NCBI GenBank assembly: GCA_035578905.1
Contig: JAQJVL010002672.1
Coordinates: 1-64,000 of the forward strand
DNA length: 64,000 nucleotides
Origin: Stictocephala bisonia
Taxonomy: Eukaryota > Arthropoda > Insecta > Hemiptera > Membracidae
Direction: 5' to 3'
The notes below the pieces were generated by a model. It ran no database searches. It was not told the DNA's origin and worked only from the letters and a program-made list of their open reading frames with translations. The position numbers were made by a program, and so were the translations under genes. This document shows positions 12,090 through 23,300 of this stretch, one piece after another (position 1 is the first letter of the stretch; every line of letters starts with the position of its first letter).

Positions 12090-13770
12090 AAAATACAACA
12101 AATAGGTGTACATTTTTACCAAAAAATCAATGGAAAAAATTACGCTTGTGGTCATGAGCCAGTTTTTTAAAGTTATGTTCACGCTGGGAGCAGCTAATGC
12201 GAAGAGTGTCCTCAAGGTGAGGGTGTGTCAATCTTGAGCGATATTTGTTTTTTAAGAAATTATCTGTTTAAAACGAATTTTCACAAAGATATGTGGAGCC
12301 AAACAGTAGCAAGGCAAATGGCCAATTTCTTGCAGTGTTAATATTTCTCTGACACATGTTTATTACAAAATTCTTGGGTTTATGCAGTTTTATACATTTG
12401 CAACAAAATTCTTCTTGCAAGTCTATAATCTCCATTTCGAGCAAGAGCTTTTAAATGGGGAACAAATTCTCAGCAACATCACTCCATTCTCCAGCTGGAT
12501 GAACTGCAAAAGGCGTTTTTAAAAATGCCGATAACTTCTTTACCTCTGCAAAGTCTTCAAATCTTTCTGCAATTCCTTTTTAATATCTTCAATGAAATGT
12601 AAAAATACTGTATCGTCTATTTATGATTCAGAATTATTCTTATGCTCAAGAGTTATTGGAAAGTGAATTAGTTCTTGACTTGCAATGTCTTTTTAAAAAA
12701 ATATTGAGCTTGCGACGGAACGAACACACACGTTGTATCAGATCACATATTAATTTCTCATTTCCTTGAAGTTCGGTATTGAGCACATTTAAGTGTTTAA
12801 AAATATCTTTCAGGAAAGCCACAGCCAACAAACTTCTTCCGTTTGCCAGGAACTCCAAATGCTTGATTGCTTCTTAGGTATTCAAGTTTTGTAAGAAAGT
12901 AATTATTTCTTGTTTGTGTGCCAAAAACGTTCAATCACGACCTTTAATTAAACAACGAACATTGTTGTATTGAGGTAAGTCAGAATTCATTTAATTACAC
13001 TCAGATAGAAAAACTTAGAACTGCCTGTGCTGAAGAGCAGAATGACACCTCATAAAATTAATCAACTTGATCATTACCTTTTTCAGAGTGTCACTAAGTT
13101 TCCTATATTGGGCTGTCTGGTGAATTATGCATTGATAAGATAATAGCTCAGAATTCTTTTCTCCGATTTGCTTCATAAGCCCCCTTTCTTTATCGACCAT
13201 AGCTGGAACCCCATCAGTTGTCAGAGACACCATTTTATTGTAACTAATGTCTGATTTTGTAATCAAGTCATCAAAAGTCTGGAATAAATCTTCTCTGCGA
13301 GACTGGCCTTTAAATGGCCTGCAAGCAATTCTTCAATAAATATTTTGTTTTCAATATCATAAAATATCACAGAAATAGACATTTGTTCATCGTCAACAAT
13401 ATCATATGATTCATCAAGTACAATGGCATAGCAAGGCGCCTTTTGTAGAAGTTCTAGCAAACTCATTTTATTGTCTGCAGCCATATTTCGGTTCTTCTTG
13501 TATTGCTTTTTGACAGTGAAATACATTGAATTGTGGCAACAACATCGTTTTTTTGCCCAACATTCACGCAAAGCTCTGTCTTCAGATTTTTCTTGCTTTC
13601 TGGTGTTTATTGAGCGCCCAACATTCACACAAAGCTCTGTCTTCAGATTTTTCTTGCTCACACATACTTCAAACTAGTTTGGATGTGCTTTTGCTGTAAG
13701 AAGCTAGATATTTCTTGAGCTTTTCTCGGTGAGCTTCACTTCTCAGAGGACAATTTTGATGAAATTGTAT
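12090..13770 (-). pseudogene. hAT transposase, decayed (GTF2IRD2/ZBED5-like group)
   Basis: Minus-strand pieces in order are as follows. APCYAIVLDESYDIVDDEQM (about 13440-13380) holds the first catalytic Asp of the RNase H-like fold. SLTTDGVPAMVDKERGLM (about 13230-13175) holds the second. SYQCIIHQ follows. The region 12860-12650, with FLKDIFKHLNVLNTELQGNE, is characteristic of the hAT group that gave rise to GTF2IRD2 and ZBED5-like genes. A decayed C-terminal dimerisation stretch is faintly visible near 12330-12140. Stops and frameshifts separate every block. An active enzyme would cut and paste the element at its TIRs. Confidence 0.75.
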
Positions 13771-13936
13771 ATGTAACTATAACTAAGACATATATGTAAC
13801 TATGTCGATTTGGGGTCAGGGAAATTTTGTATGAAATCAGGGATCGGTCAGGGAAAAATCAGGGAATTTGTTTAAGGAGGTTTACTGGACACCCTGTCTA
13901 AGGAAATAAGAAACCTACGATAAATCCAACTTATGT

Positions 13937-14066
13937 GTACCCACCCATACACGCACAGTGTATTAACCCACCCACCCATCTATACACGTACAGTGTATTA
14001 ACCCACCCACCCACCCATACATGTACAGTGTATTAACCCATCCACCCACCCATACACGTACAGTGC
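13937..14066. repeat. Minisatellite, locus 1 (CCCACCCATACACGTACAGT type)
   Basis: About four degenerate copies of a 36-39 bp unit with the core CCCATACACGTACAGTGT followed by ATTAACCCACC. The same core occurs at 22975-23033 and, inverted, at 29796-30010. Confidence 0.85.
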
Positions 14067-14639
14067 TATTGATGGGTTGTTTCATAATGCCTCTTTAAAT
14101 TTGTACTTTTAATAAGAGCGACAGTTTCATTGCATATTAGGCAAACTGAAACAGCGCCATGTCTATCAAGAAGCGTAAATAATACTGTTCAGTCCATTCA
14201 GTAAAAACTTCCTATTTTCACTATCAACTTTACGCTTTTTATGATCCATATTGATAAAAAATAAAAATCAGAAGCATCGACAATTACAAAACAAATTACT
14301 CACGTAACGGTGGTTTGATGTACAGTACTGATTTGGCCGGCTAGGTTAACCGAGCAAACAACACAAAGGAGAAAAGGCAACAGTTACAACAACACTCACT
14401 TCCTCTCAGCTCTACTACGTGTGTACGACTGGCTGGCTTGGCTAATATCGTAATATTGGCCAGGTGGCGGTGTTGCCAACTCGATGGTGACAATCAAACG
14501 TAGGAAAAGGCTTTTTAAATTATATTTATAATTTATGTTCTTGAGATATTAAAATATTCTTGGTGGTCCATTTTTTGACCTTCCGCGGTCCGGACATGGA
14601 CCGCGGTCTGCCAGTTGCCAACCGTTGCTGCAAATGTTG

Positions 14640-15200
14640 CCAGCCCAGCAGTGATAGGTAGAAGACAGTGCAGGCGACCTACCCTTTACTGAGCATACGA
14701 AGTAGATAGTGTGGTCCGTTTCTGTAATGTTTCTTGTCATTGAAAAATTAATCTGGCTGCAGTGTTAAATTTGCTAATTATGTTAAACTATATGAATAAC
14801 AATTGCATTTATTCTGTAAAACAAATAAATTGGATTTCAAATTGCTGTTAAGTTAACTATCATACTTCACATTCTAAATACTGTCTTACTTTCATAACAG
14901 AGGTTTCTTTTTCATACTTAACTTGATTAATTACTTCACCTGCGCTGCTTATAAGAAACTTATATCCAGAAAATGAATCTCATGTATAAGATAATTGGTT
15001 ATATGTTAATATGAATTCAAATACTTCATAACATATAATTGATCAATGTATTTTAGTAAATATTAAAATGCATATAGATAAAACTGAGGTAATTTTATTC
15101 CTGTTTATATCAAACTAGCACCTTGTTGCGGTTTCACTTGCTATATACAAAATGTATGAAATTCACAATTTTTTAATTCAGATTATAAGTATTTGCCATT
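14640..15200. other. Intergenic, nothing recognised
   Basis: AT-rich between the hAT and a LINE fragment. It may include eroded 5' parts of the LINE. Confidence 0.5.
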
Positions 15201-15204
15201 TATT

Positions 15205-16205
15205 TTTTGTAGATGTTCCTCAGGGCTCAGTATTGTCCGCTAGATTATTCGTAATAAATTGTTACTAATAATTTGTTAGAATTAGATTTTCATGGACATT
15301 TAACTGCATTTACCGACGATATTGCATTTTTCTACTCAAATAAAAATGTTGTATCCTTAGAAGCAGAAATATTTAATGATATGGGTAAGTTACAAGTTTG
15401 GTGTCAACACAATAGAATGGAAGTAAATGTGAAAAAGACAAAATGTATATATTTTGGTTATAAAGGGTTTGATTTTCCAACCATTTTGAAATACCATTTG
15501 ATTGACTGTACAAACACAGGTAATTGTAACTGCAAAGAAATAGAAAAGGTAACTAATTTTAAATTTCTTGGAATAATTTTAGATAAGAAACTAAATTGGG
15601 AAAAACACACTTTGGAAATACACAACAAAATAAAATTTTCCATAAGATCATTTTACTACCTAAAACACTTCTATAACGAAAATTTGTTACGTTCTTTATA
15701 TCATGCTTTAATACAATCATGATTACAGTATGGGATAGCATGCTGGGGAGGCACTTTTAAAAGTCACGTGAACATGTTGAGAACAACACAAAATTATTTT
15801 ATTAGATTAATTATGAATCAAAATAGACTAGTGAGTTCCTTTCCGCTATATCAGTTACTAAAGATTTTACCTATACAACACTTGTATGTATATAAAAGGT
15901 CCTTAAATTATTCTACCAAAGGAGTGGAAATAGAAGTAATGAAGAGTCTTCATACTGTACTAGAAATGTTACTAAAAATATTTCATGCTCTCCAAAGTTG
16001 AATAAAGCATTTTTTAGACACTCCTTTAAGTATAGAGGCCCAACACTTTTTAATAGTCTACCAGCTAATGTCAAGGAATGCAATGTAATAAAGCCTTTTA
16101 CATCTAAATTAATAAGTTGGCTGTTTACCCAGTCAGATTTAAGCTGGTTGAATAATATTTTAGTGCAACTTTATAAAATTATTACAAGGGAAACACCACT
16201 GTTAT
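15205..16205 (+). pseudogene. LINE reverse transcriptase, C-terminal part
   Basis: The plus strand starts with DVPQGSVLSARLFVIN (about 15210-15260), the conserved RT motif usually written GVPQGSVLGPLLF. The catalytic box FTDDIAFFY follows at about 15310 (F/Y-A-D-D family). Next come KTKCIYFG and NFKFLGIILDKKLNWEKH, a thumb-like stretch, and the end-of-protein motif RGPTLFNSLPANVKECN near 16035-16080. In-frame stops occur at about 15255, 15721 and 15999. The N-terminal endonuclease and the first RT motifs are missing. This is a 5'-truncated, inactive Jockey/RTE-like insertion. Confidence 0.85.
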
Positions 16206-16283
16206 AATGTTATCATGTTAACAACGGAATAATAGAACTAAAAAGTGACCCCACAAAAAAATACCAGAAGAAAATAAGGAAAC

Positions 16284-17863
16284 TTGTTAATACTATTATG
16301 TGTATTAACAAGTAAAATACTATTATGTGATACTGACATTAAAAACTCAAACACAACCAATCCTGTCGCACCAAAATTACACGGCTTACCCAAAGTACAC
16401 AAGCCAGGGACCCCAATAAGGCCTCTTGTCGATTACACCCTAGCTCCTACATACAAAATTGCTAAAAAACTAGAACAAATAATAAAACATAACATTGACA
16501 TTAGTACCAATTAAGTTAGAGCTTGAAAAACTCTTACGAATTTATAGAAAAAACCAATAATGTGATTATCCAAGACCCCTGTATAATGGCTTCATTTGAC
16601 ATTGTCAATCTTTACACAAATGTTCCGATCAATGAAACCTTAGAAATAGTGAACACGAAATTAAGGAGCTCAAACCTTTTACCTGAAGCAATTAATGAAT
16701 TAATGAAATTATTAAAAGAAACTTTGGACCAAAACTACTTCTGCTTCAACAACAAATACTACAAACAAACTGACGGATTAGCTATGGGCTCCCCACTATC
16801 TGGCCTTTTAGCAGACATCTACCTAAACCACATGGAAAACAATCTAATTTTTTCAGAGAAAAATAAAATCAAAAACAAAATATCTATGTACTTCAGATAC
16901 GTTGATGACACATTTTTAATATTCAATGGCAATACTTGACAACTTAATATACTACACAACTATTTAAATAGTTTATCTCCAAAAATTAAATTTACCATGG
17001 AAATTGAACAATCAAACGAGTTAAATTTTCTAGATCTGACCATAACGAAAAGTACTAAACTTGAGTTTAGTATTTTTAGAAAAGCCACAACATCCAACCA
17101 AACTATCCACGCCACGTCATATCACCCCCACTCTCAAAAAATGTCAGCTTATAACTCACTTATCTACAGAGTAATTAACTTCCCTATGTCACAGAAAAAT
17201 TACAATAAGAGGTACAAATAATCAAACACATTGCAGAATCAAATGGATACTCAAGGAAAATAATAGACAACTTAATTTATAAACATAAAACCAAAAATAC
17301 AAAACCAAATGATCAAAATAATATTAAAAAATTCATATGTATAGAATACAACCAGTAAATTGAGCACTACCTTAAGAACGAATTGAAACGTCACGACATA
17401 AAACTAACTTTCCGAACTACAAACAAAATACAAAATCTCTTGAATTCAGACAAAAAAATCTTTGGATAAATATGAAAAAACGGGAGTATACAAGATCACT
17501 TGCGACAATTGCCCTGACAATTATATTGGACAGACCCGCAGACCTTTCCACAATAGATTTAAAGAACACCACCCTGACCCAAAGCTCGAAAACCAAAAAT
17601 CCACTGTTGCCCAGCATCTCATTGATAAAAACCATTCATTACATTCAATTCAAAAAAACATGGACATTTTACATTATTGCCGAAATAGACAACTTTTGAA
17701 CTGCTTAGAAGAATTTGAAATTTACAAATCAACCAAAAACGACCCTAATCTAATGAATGAAAAACTACAGTTCAAATCCCACATCCTATACAACTGTCTA
17801 CTAAATAAGCCAGATACCCAAGGAACAGCTGATAACAGAAAAGGGAGAGAGAAAGTGACATAA
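16284..17863 (+). pseudogene. Penelope-like element: reverse transcriptase plus GIY-YIG endonuclease, broken
   Basis: RT motifs appear in order. LHGLPKVHKPGTPIRPLVDY is at about 16380, MASFDIVNLYTNVPI (first catalytic Asp) at about 16588, and GLAMGSPLSGLLADIYLNHM at about 16778. The catalytic YVDDTFLIF box is at about 16898, and ELNFLDLTI at about 17020. The GIY-YIG endonuclease follows at 17480-17570 as GVYKITCDNCPDNYIGQTRR, then FHNRFKEHH, and extends to 17863. This RT-then-GIY-YIG order is diagnostic of Penelope-like elements. Stops at 16512, 16937 and 17219 and frame changes near 17230-17460 inactivate it. The N-terminus is truncated. Confidence 0.9.
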
Positions 17864-17963
17864 CAATTAGGTTAAGTGTAACAATGTACTTTGACTGTGC
17901 TTTTAGTATTAATTTATGTTTTATCTGATGAAATATCGCAAGATGATGAAATTTCAACTCCCC

Positions 17964-18000
17964 CTGAAGATGCTACAATAGTAGCAAAACCAGTCGGTTA
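17964..18000 (+). ncRNA. Hammerhead-ribozyme-like core, degenerate, in Penelope 3' region
   Basis: CTGAAGA (17964-17970) is followed by the perfect hairpin GCTAC-AATA-GTAGC, then AAAAC, then AACC-AGTC-GGTT, which can form a short closed stem. This is the order of a type I hammerhead: CUGAUGA, stem II, GAAA, stem III. Two core positions differ from consensus (U to A in CUGAUGA, G to A in GAAA). Penelope-like elements are known to carry hammerheads in their terminal repeats. Stem I is not convincing, so an inactive relic is the best reading. Confidence 0.35.
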
Positions 18001-18475
18001 AATGACCATTGAAGGATCGCTAGACGAAGGTATTTAATATTGTAGATATCTATTTACTTGTATATAGTCACATTAATCACTTCAAATTTTTGTTTTTCTT
18101 TGTAATATATATTCAGGATTTTGCGTGTTCTGTTTTTATTTTTTGCTATAATGTAATCTATAAACAAAAAGTATGTATAAAAATAATAATGAAATTAAAT
18201 TAAGCAGAATTGTATTTTAGTTTATGTATGCAGTTTGTATTATAAGTGTTTATTTTGATTTATTGTTCTGATGATAATTGCAGCAGATGCCGTGGGGTTT
18301 GGCACACAAAAACTGTTATTTAAGCGGCTAGACTGTTTCTGTTGTTGTACATATCATAATAATAGATAATAAAACTGGTCACGCTACAGGAAACTGTGAC
18401 TAGTAATACTCCTAAGTTGTACTGTTGTTTGATTATTGTAAACATTTATTGAAGGAATAAATCATTTATTCATTC
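18000..18475. other. Intergenic, nothing recognised
   Basis: AT-rich flank between the Penelope element and a Helitron scrap. Confidence 0.5.
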
Positions 18476-18479
18476 ATAT

Positions 18480-18999
18480 TTTTCTTTCCTTTTGGTGCTA
18501 AAATTACTAAATTTGATGGACTGCTTACTCTGGAACAGGCTACATAAAATTGCTTGTGGAGAAAGCAAACTTCTTTCAAATCTATGTGATTAAATTTTAA
18601 GGACTGTCCTTGAGACTATTGATTGCCATTAATACACAAATTGTTAAAACACAAATTAAAAAGGAACTGTACTTTTTTGAATTGGAATGAATAGTATGCA
18701 GGAATCAATTGGATTTAGGAATAAATACAGCTTCTCCTCTAGTACTGATAGTTATAATAGTTGCTTCAATATCATTTTTCTGTTGATCAGTTACTTGTAA
18801 ACGTGTACAATTGCATAACTTTGGTAGATAAAGGTTTCTGAGAAGCATGACAGGTGGTCCTACTTTTAAAGTGAGTCTATGTGGTGGAAACCCAGGTGGA
18901 CTGAGAGTATGCAGAAATAAAACGAAAGATTTATCATTTTCTACAGATTTTCTTTGCATGAACAAGTATTTGAAATTTAGTCTAGACATTTGTTGTTAA
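18480..18999 (-). pseudogene. Helitron helicase C-terminal fragment
   Basis: The minus strand reads GFPPHRLTLKVGPPVMLLRN and then KLCNCTRLQV (18910-18790), the conserved stretch near the end of Helitron Pif1-like helicases. Further on it reads SQGQSLKFNHIDL and QFYVACSRVSSPSNLVIL (about 18630-18490), which is helicase motif VI. Stops lie between these parts. It is a second, older Helitron trace, separate from the one at 23.3-29.3 kb. Confidence 0.75.
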
Positions 19000-20115
19000 T
19001 TACTTTTTTATTGCCACACAATAAATAAAGTAGTAGATTATAACTACATAAATCAGGCAACTCGTCTTATAACTATAATATGAATGATTTTTTACATTTA
19101 TAAAAATTAATTTACATTGATATATATAAATAGAAATTTATAAATATTCATTAAAATAAGATACAAGATCTACATGTAATGTAAGCTATTATAAATCTTA
19201 TTTATTAAACTGACTATTCTTGATTTTAAAAGTAACTCTATTTCCAGATCTTAAAGAAAATAAAAAATAATGTTGTACCCAAGACAGAAACTTGGGCGAA
19301 ACCTCTAGTGACTTGCTTCTATTGTGGTGATTCATATATTTCAAGCTCTGTATTGATAATTACTTTGATTTCTGTCATGTATAAGATGTAAACCAATCCA
19401 GATAATGATGATTAGTGCCATAGATAGGAAATCTTTGAATGTATATAATTAGTCTATAATATATTCGCTTTGCCTCTTTAATAAATCCTTAAAAAGTTTG
19501 TTTATTTTTTTAGATAGTTTAGACATTTTTTATGTGTATTCTTGGATAAAAAGTGAAGATCTCGCTTTTTCATAGATGATATTCTTATTCTACTCCAAGG
19601 TGCAGAAAAATGTTTAAATTTACATCTTACTAATTATTTAAGGAATTAAAGTTTAAAATTTAACATAAATAATACCTAATAAGACATTATTTTCTTTTAC
19701 CGAAATCTCTGATTTTAAATTTCAATTAAGTTATAGCAAATAGCAAAATATTATCTTAATTTTAAATCCTTTTCTTTATAATTTTGATTATACTTGATGT
19801 AACTGTTATGTTCAATATTACTAGAGAGGAGAAATGATTTTTTGAGTTCCAGTTTTGACGCTATTTAAGTAATGCGGTAAGTACGGAAATTTATATTGTA
19901 TAAAAAGCATGTAAAATTAAATGGCATTATAATAAAACTTAATTTTGTCTTTAAATCGCTTTGATGTTTTGTAGATACTAATGCATTCACCAAGTAAAGA
20001 TTTGATGTGTTTATTTTTTAGAGAGAAAAATGTTGTGTAATCAGCTGTTGAAGGCAGCACTAATTTCAATTGGTCACAGGTTATACAACAGCTGGTTGGT
20101 TCTTGGTTGGATTGG
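19000..20115. other. Upstream region of the BLTP3-like gene; no gene
   Basis: AT-rich until about 20040, then of more balanced composition toward the first coding exon. The promoter and transcription start of the downstream gene are probably in 19.8-20.2 kb, but no TATA or initiator can be assigned with confidence. Confidence 0.35.
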
Positions 20116-20121
20116 TTTGGT

Positions 20122-20244
20122 ATGGGAGGTACGACTACGTCTGTCTGCCTGTCGGTCGGTCGTTTGTCGGCTAAAGACGGTACGGAAGTTGTGAGAACGA
20201 GAAGTGTTGCTGTCATGTCTGCAGATAGTTGTGTTTTACAATAA
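20122..20244 (+). other. Possible upstream ORF in the 5' leader of the BLTP3-like gene
   Basis: An ATG at 20122 opens a 40-codon frame ending in TAA at 20242-20244, with a second in-frame ATG at 20215. It ends 25 bases before the main ATG at 20270. If the leader starts upstream of 20122 or 20215, ribosomes would meet this frame first. Transcript evidence is not available here. Confidence 0.3.
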
Positions 20245-20269
20245 CAAGAATATTATTACAATTTAGAAA

Positions 20270-20313
20270 ATGGTGTCATTAATAAAAAATCAAATTTTAA
20301 AACATCTATCCAG
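20270..20313 (+). CDS. BLTP3-like exon 1 (start codon)
   Basis: 44 coding bases encode MVSLIKNQILKHLS plus two bases of an Arg codon. The donor GTATTA begins at 20314. The ATG context is AAAATGG. It is too short for ORF finders and was recognised because the family's N-terminus (I-K-K/N-Q-I-L-K-H-L-S-R) is strongly conserved. The phase-2 join to the A at 35535 restores the Arg. Confidence 0.85.
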
Positions 20314-23300
20314 GTATTACGTTTGTTTACTTGTACAACAAAAATCGTAAATAGTAGTTGTTGGCATGTTCACTGAACCTTCTCATCGTCTGCTAAGATT
20401 ACTAATAATCCTCATTTTATGCCATGTACTTTATAGCAAGTGAAGGTTTTCCATACCTTATATTTAATAAACACTAAGTGTGTTGCTTGAATTAATTTAA
20501 TTACTTCATCCAATATTTATTTGAGATTATGAGCATAGGCCTCTATGTCAATAACCTGTAAAGTTGAAATTTAATTAAAGCAATTTTTACAATTAAATAG
20601 CCTACTTTTTAAAATATATTTTTACCTTCTTGGGACTAATATTTCTTTTTGTGATATACCTAGATAAAAAAGATAACCTTTAACCTGATGATTATATAGG
20701 CCTGCATCCAAGAAAATTATTTCCTATAAAAATTTCAAAACCGACTTTTATTTGCCATGGAGTAATCGTGTTCCATGGGCAAATGTGATTAGCCTATTAA
20801 AAAGAATTGTTCAACCTAATCAAGCAATTGATTGATCACTACAATTTTACAATTTGTACTGTATATCCTCAAATTGGAGGGAATACATATTAGGCTGTTT
20901 TATAAATCCAGTCCTTGATTTTAATGAAAATATCAAAAACTTTTGGGCGTATTGAATAACCCAGACTATCCCTATGATTAAAATACATTAAAATTTATAT
21001 ATTAACATCATATTTCTCATTCTTTTTGTGGTTACTAGAAAACAATTAACTAGTGGGCTGCATTATGATAAACACCCATCAATGAATATTGATTATATAT
21101 TAGCATTCGGTAATCCAATTATTAGTTATATCTAAAATGTATAAATTATACTGTAGGCGCCTTAGTTTCCCTGGCTATTATACCCAATAAATGGCTCTAT
21201 TGCAGAAGTATGTGCTACTCTGCTCCTGCCGCTAGAATCGCTAGCGCCGTGCTTGTCGCCTATTTTCGACAGAGTGTCACTACTTAGTGTTATTATACTG
21301 CGATATTACCGTATTTTAGACTAAAGTAAACATTTACATATTATACATTTTTTAGATTTAAGGTTAAGTTTTTATTACATTTTATTTGTAATGTAGGACA
21401 GCCAAAACGGGTCTAAACTCGTTGGTATTTGAGATTTCTTTGCAGATACAGTAATTTAACCTTTTCAGTGCCTTAGCATCGACGATGTAATTTATGCGCA
21501 AATTGCCGGCGTCGGCCCAGTCGACGATCCGTATTTTCGTAATATTTCATATGGTATGTACTCGATCGAATAAAGATCCGCCATATTCTGAATTAATCGA
21601 TCTTTCGATTGGTATCGTTTTCGTATTTCTTTCTTTTACGTCTTTGAATTGGTAATCGAGAAAAAAGATAACAATGACATTTGTCAGTTGGTGTTGATTC
21701 AAAAGGCAGTCAGTAGAATACACGAATACTATTCAGTTCTTTTGGTTATGTTTGACAGTGTTATGTCTGTTGTTACTAAAAGTAATTTGTAATACAGTTT
21801 TACTTTGCTATTTTGAAACATATAATTTGTGATAGTCCTTATTATATCAAAGGATATAAGTTTGTTGTGATTGTTTATTTGGTGATATTTTTTTTTTTTT
21901 TTTACTTTCGATTATTACTAAATTTTTCAATTGTATTCCTTTCACAAATTGTCTGATTACTATATTATTTTGTATAGAATTTTATGTTCTACAATGTAAA
22001 AAAGATTTATGAATTTAGGATACATAGTTTTTTTATATCAACTTTTTTTTACCAAGTTACATAAATGTGACGAAAAATGACTTTACAATGAATTCTGTTT
22101 ATATATCTCAATCAAGTCAAATATCAAACTATAAATTCATGTTATATATGAATTTTGTTTGTTTTTTATTAGTCTTTTACATGGTAAATAAATAAAAATG
22201 TGAAAAATTGTTATACATATGAAAATTTAGTTCAAACTTAAGTTTTTTTAAATTTCTTGTTTACTTTTTATTATTATTTTTTATTATTATTATTGCTATT
22301 TTGTAGAGAATTTAATGTTCTACAAATTAAAATAAAAAATTATGAATATAGGATATATAGTTCTTTTCCACAACTTTTTTCCCAAACCCTTATAAATTAG
22401 TGAAAAACAGCCCGGCAATTTATGTACATCCTTTTGGGAAATGGTCATGGAACTGAAAGGGTTAATACAAGTAAGTGATAAATTTATGATGTAATTAAAA
22501 TCAATTTTTGAGTGCAAATTCTAAAATTATTTAAAATTGCCAATGTACTGGATAACTCGCCAACCTCTGGGTCCTGAAAGTTTTGAGTTAGTGAAATTTT
22601 ATTGTATCAACAGAATACATTCTTTATTGACTTCCACAAGCATAAACAAGGAACTATATTACAAATTTGCCTATAAGTTGGTTAGCTGAGTTAGGACAGT
22701 TTATGATAATTGCATAGAAACCAGTAGGGGTCCTATCACTGAGCCCTGAGGACTCTTTGAGAGACAAATCTCCAATTAGACAGGTCACCATTCTCAAACT
22801 TCACACACTGCCTATGACCAGACAGATAGGACTCCACTCATCCAACACATCCATCAGAAAACCAATTTAATAGGATGATTTAATAGACCGACGTGAGAAG
22901 TTTATTAAATGGTTGTTTGACGAAAAAAAAAGTTGTTTCTAATTTAGTTGTATGGAACAACATGTATTATTGACCCACCCGCCCACCCATACACATAAAG
23001 TGGTACCCATACACATATAGTGTTATTGATGTGTAGGGGTTATGTGTATAAATTATACTGTAAGCGCCTTAGTTTCCCTGGCTATTAGATTCAATAAATG
23101 GCCCTATTGCAGAAATATGTGCTACTCTGCTCCTGCCGCTAGAATCGCTAGCGCCGTGCTTGTCCCTTATTTTCGACGGAGTGTCACTACTTAATGTTAT
23201 TATACTGCGATATTACTGTATTTTAGGCTATAGTTAACATTATTTACATATTATACATTTTTTAGATTCAAGTTTATAATATGTAAACTAAGTTATCTTT

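Larger units (their letters stand above)
11516..14627 (-). mobile_element. hAT element with TIRs and 8-bp target duplication
   Basis: The left end reads CAGGGGTCAGCAACT, and the reverse complement of the right end reads CAACGGTTGGCAACT (11 of 15 identical). CTCCAAAT (11508-11515) and CTGCAAAT (14628-14635) flank the element, an 8-bp target duplication with one mismatch, as expected for hAT. Inside lie a decayed minus-strand transposase and a CCCACCCATACACGTACAGT minisatellite near the right end. CCGCGGTCC repeats lie just inside the right TIR. The substitutions in the TIRs and the broken ORF point to an old insertion. Confidence 0.85.

Noticed and set aside
17924..17950. CTGATGA ... GAAA as a hammerhead core
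   Set aside because: The consensus letters are present, but stem II is only about four weak pairs and no stem III loop follows; the block at 17964-18000 fits better.
19917..20216. 99-codon minus-strand frame over the gene's upstream region
   Set aside because: No recognisable motif, and it overlaps the likely promoter/leader of the BLTP3-like gene on the other strand.
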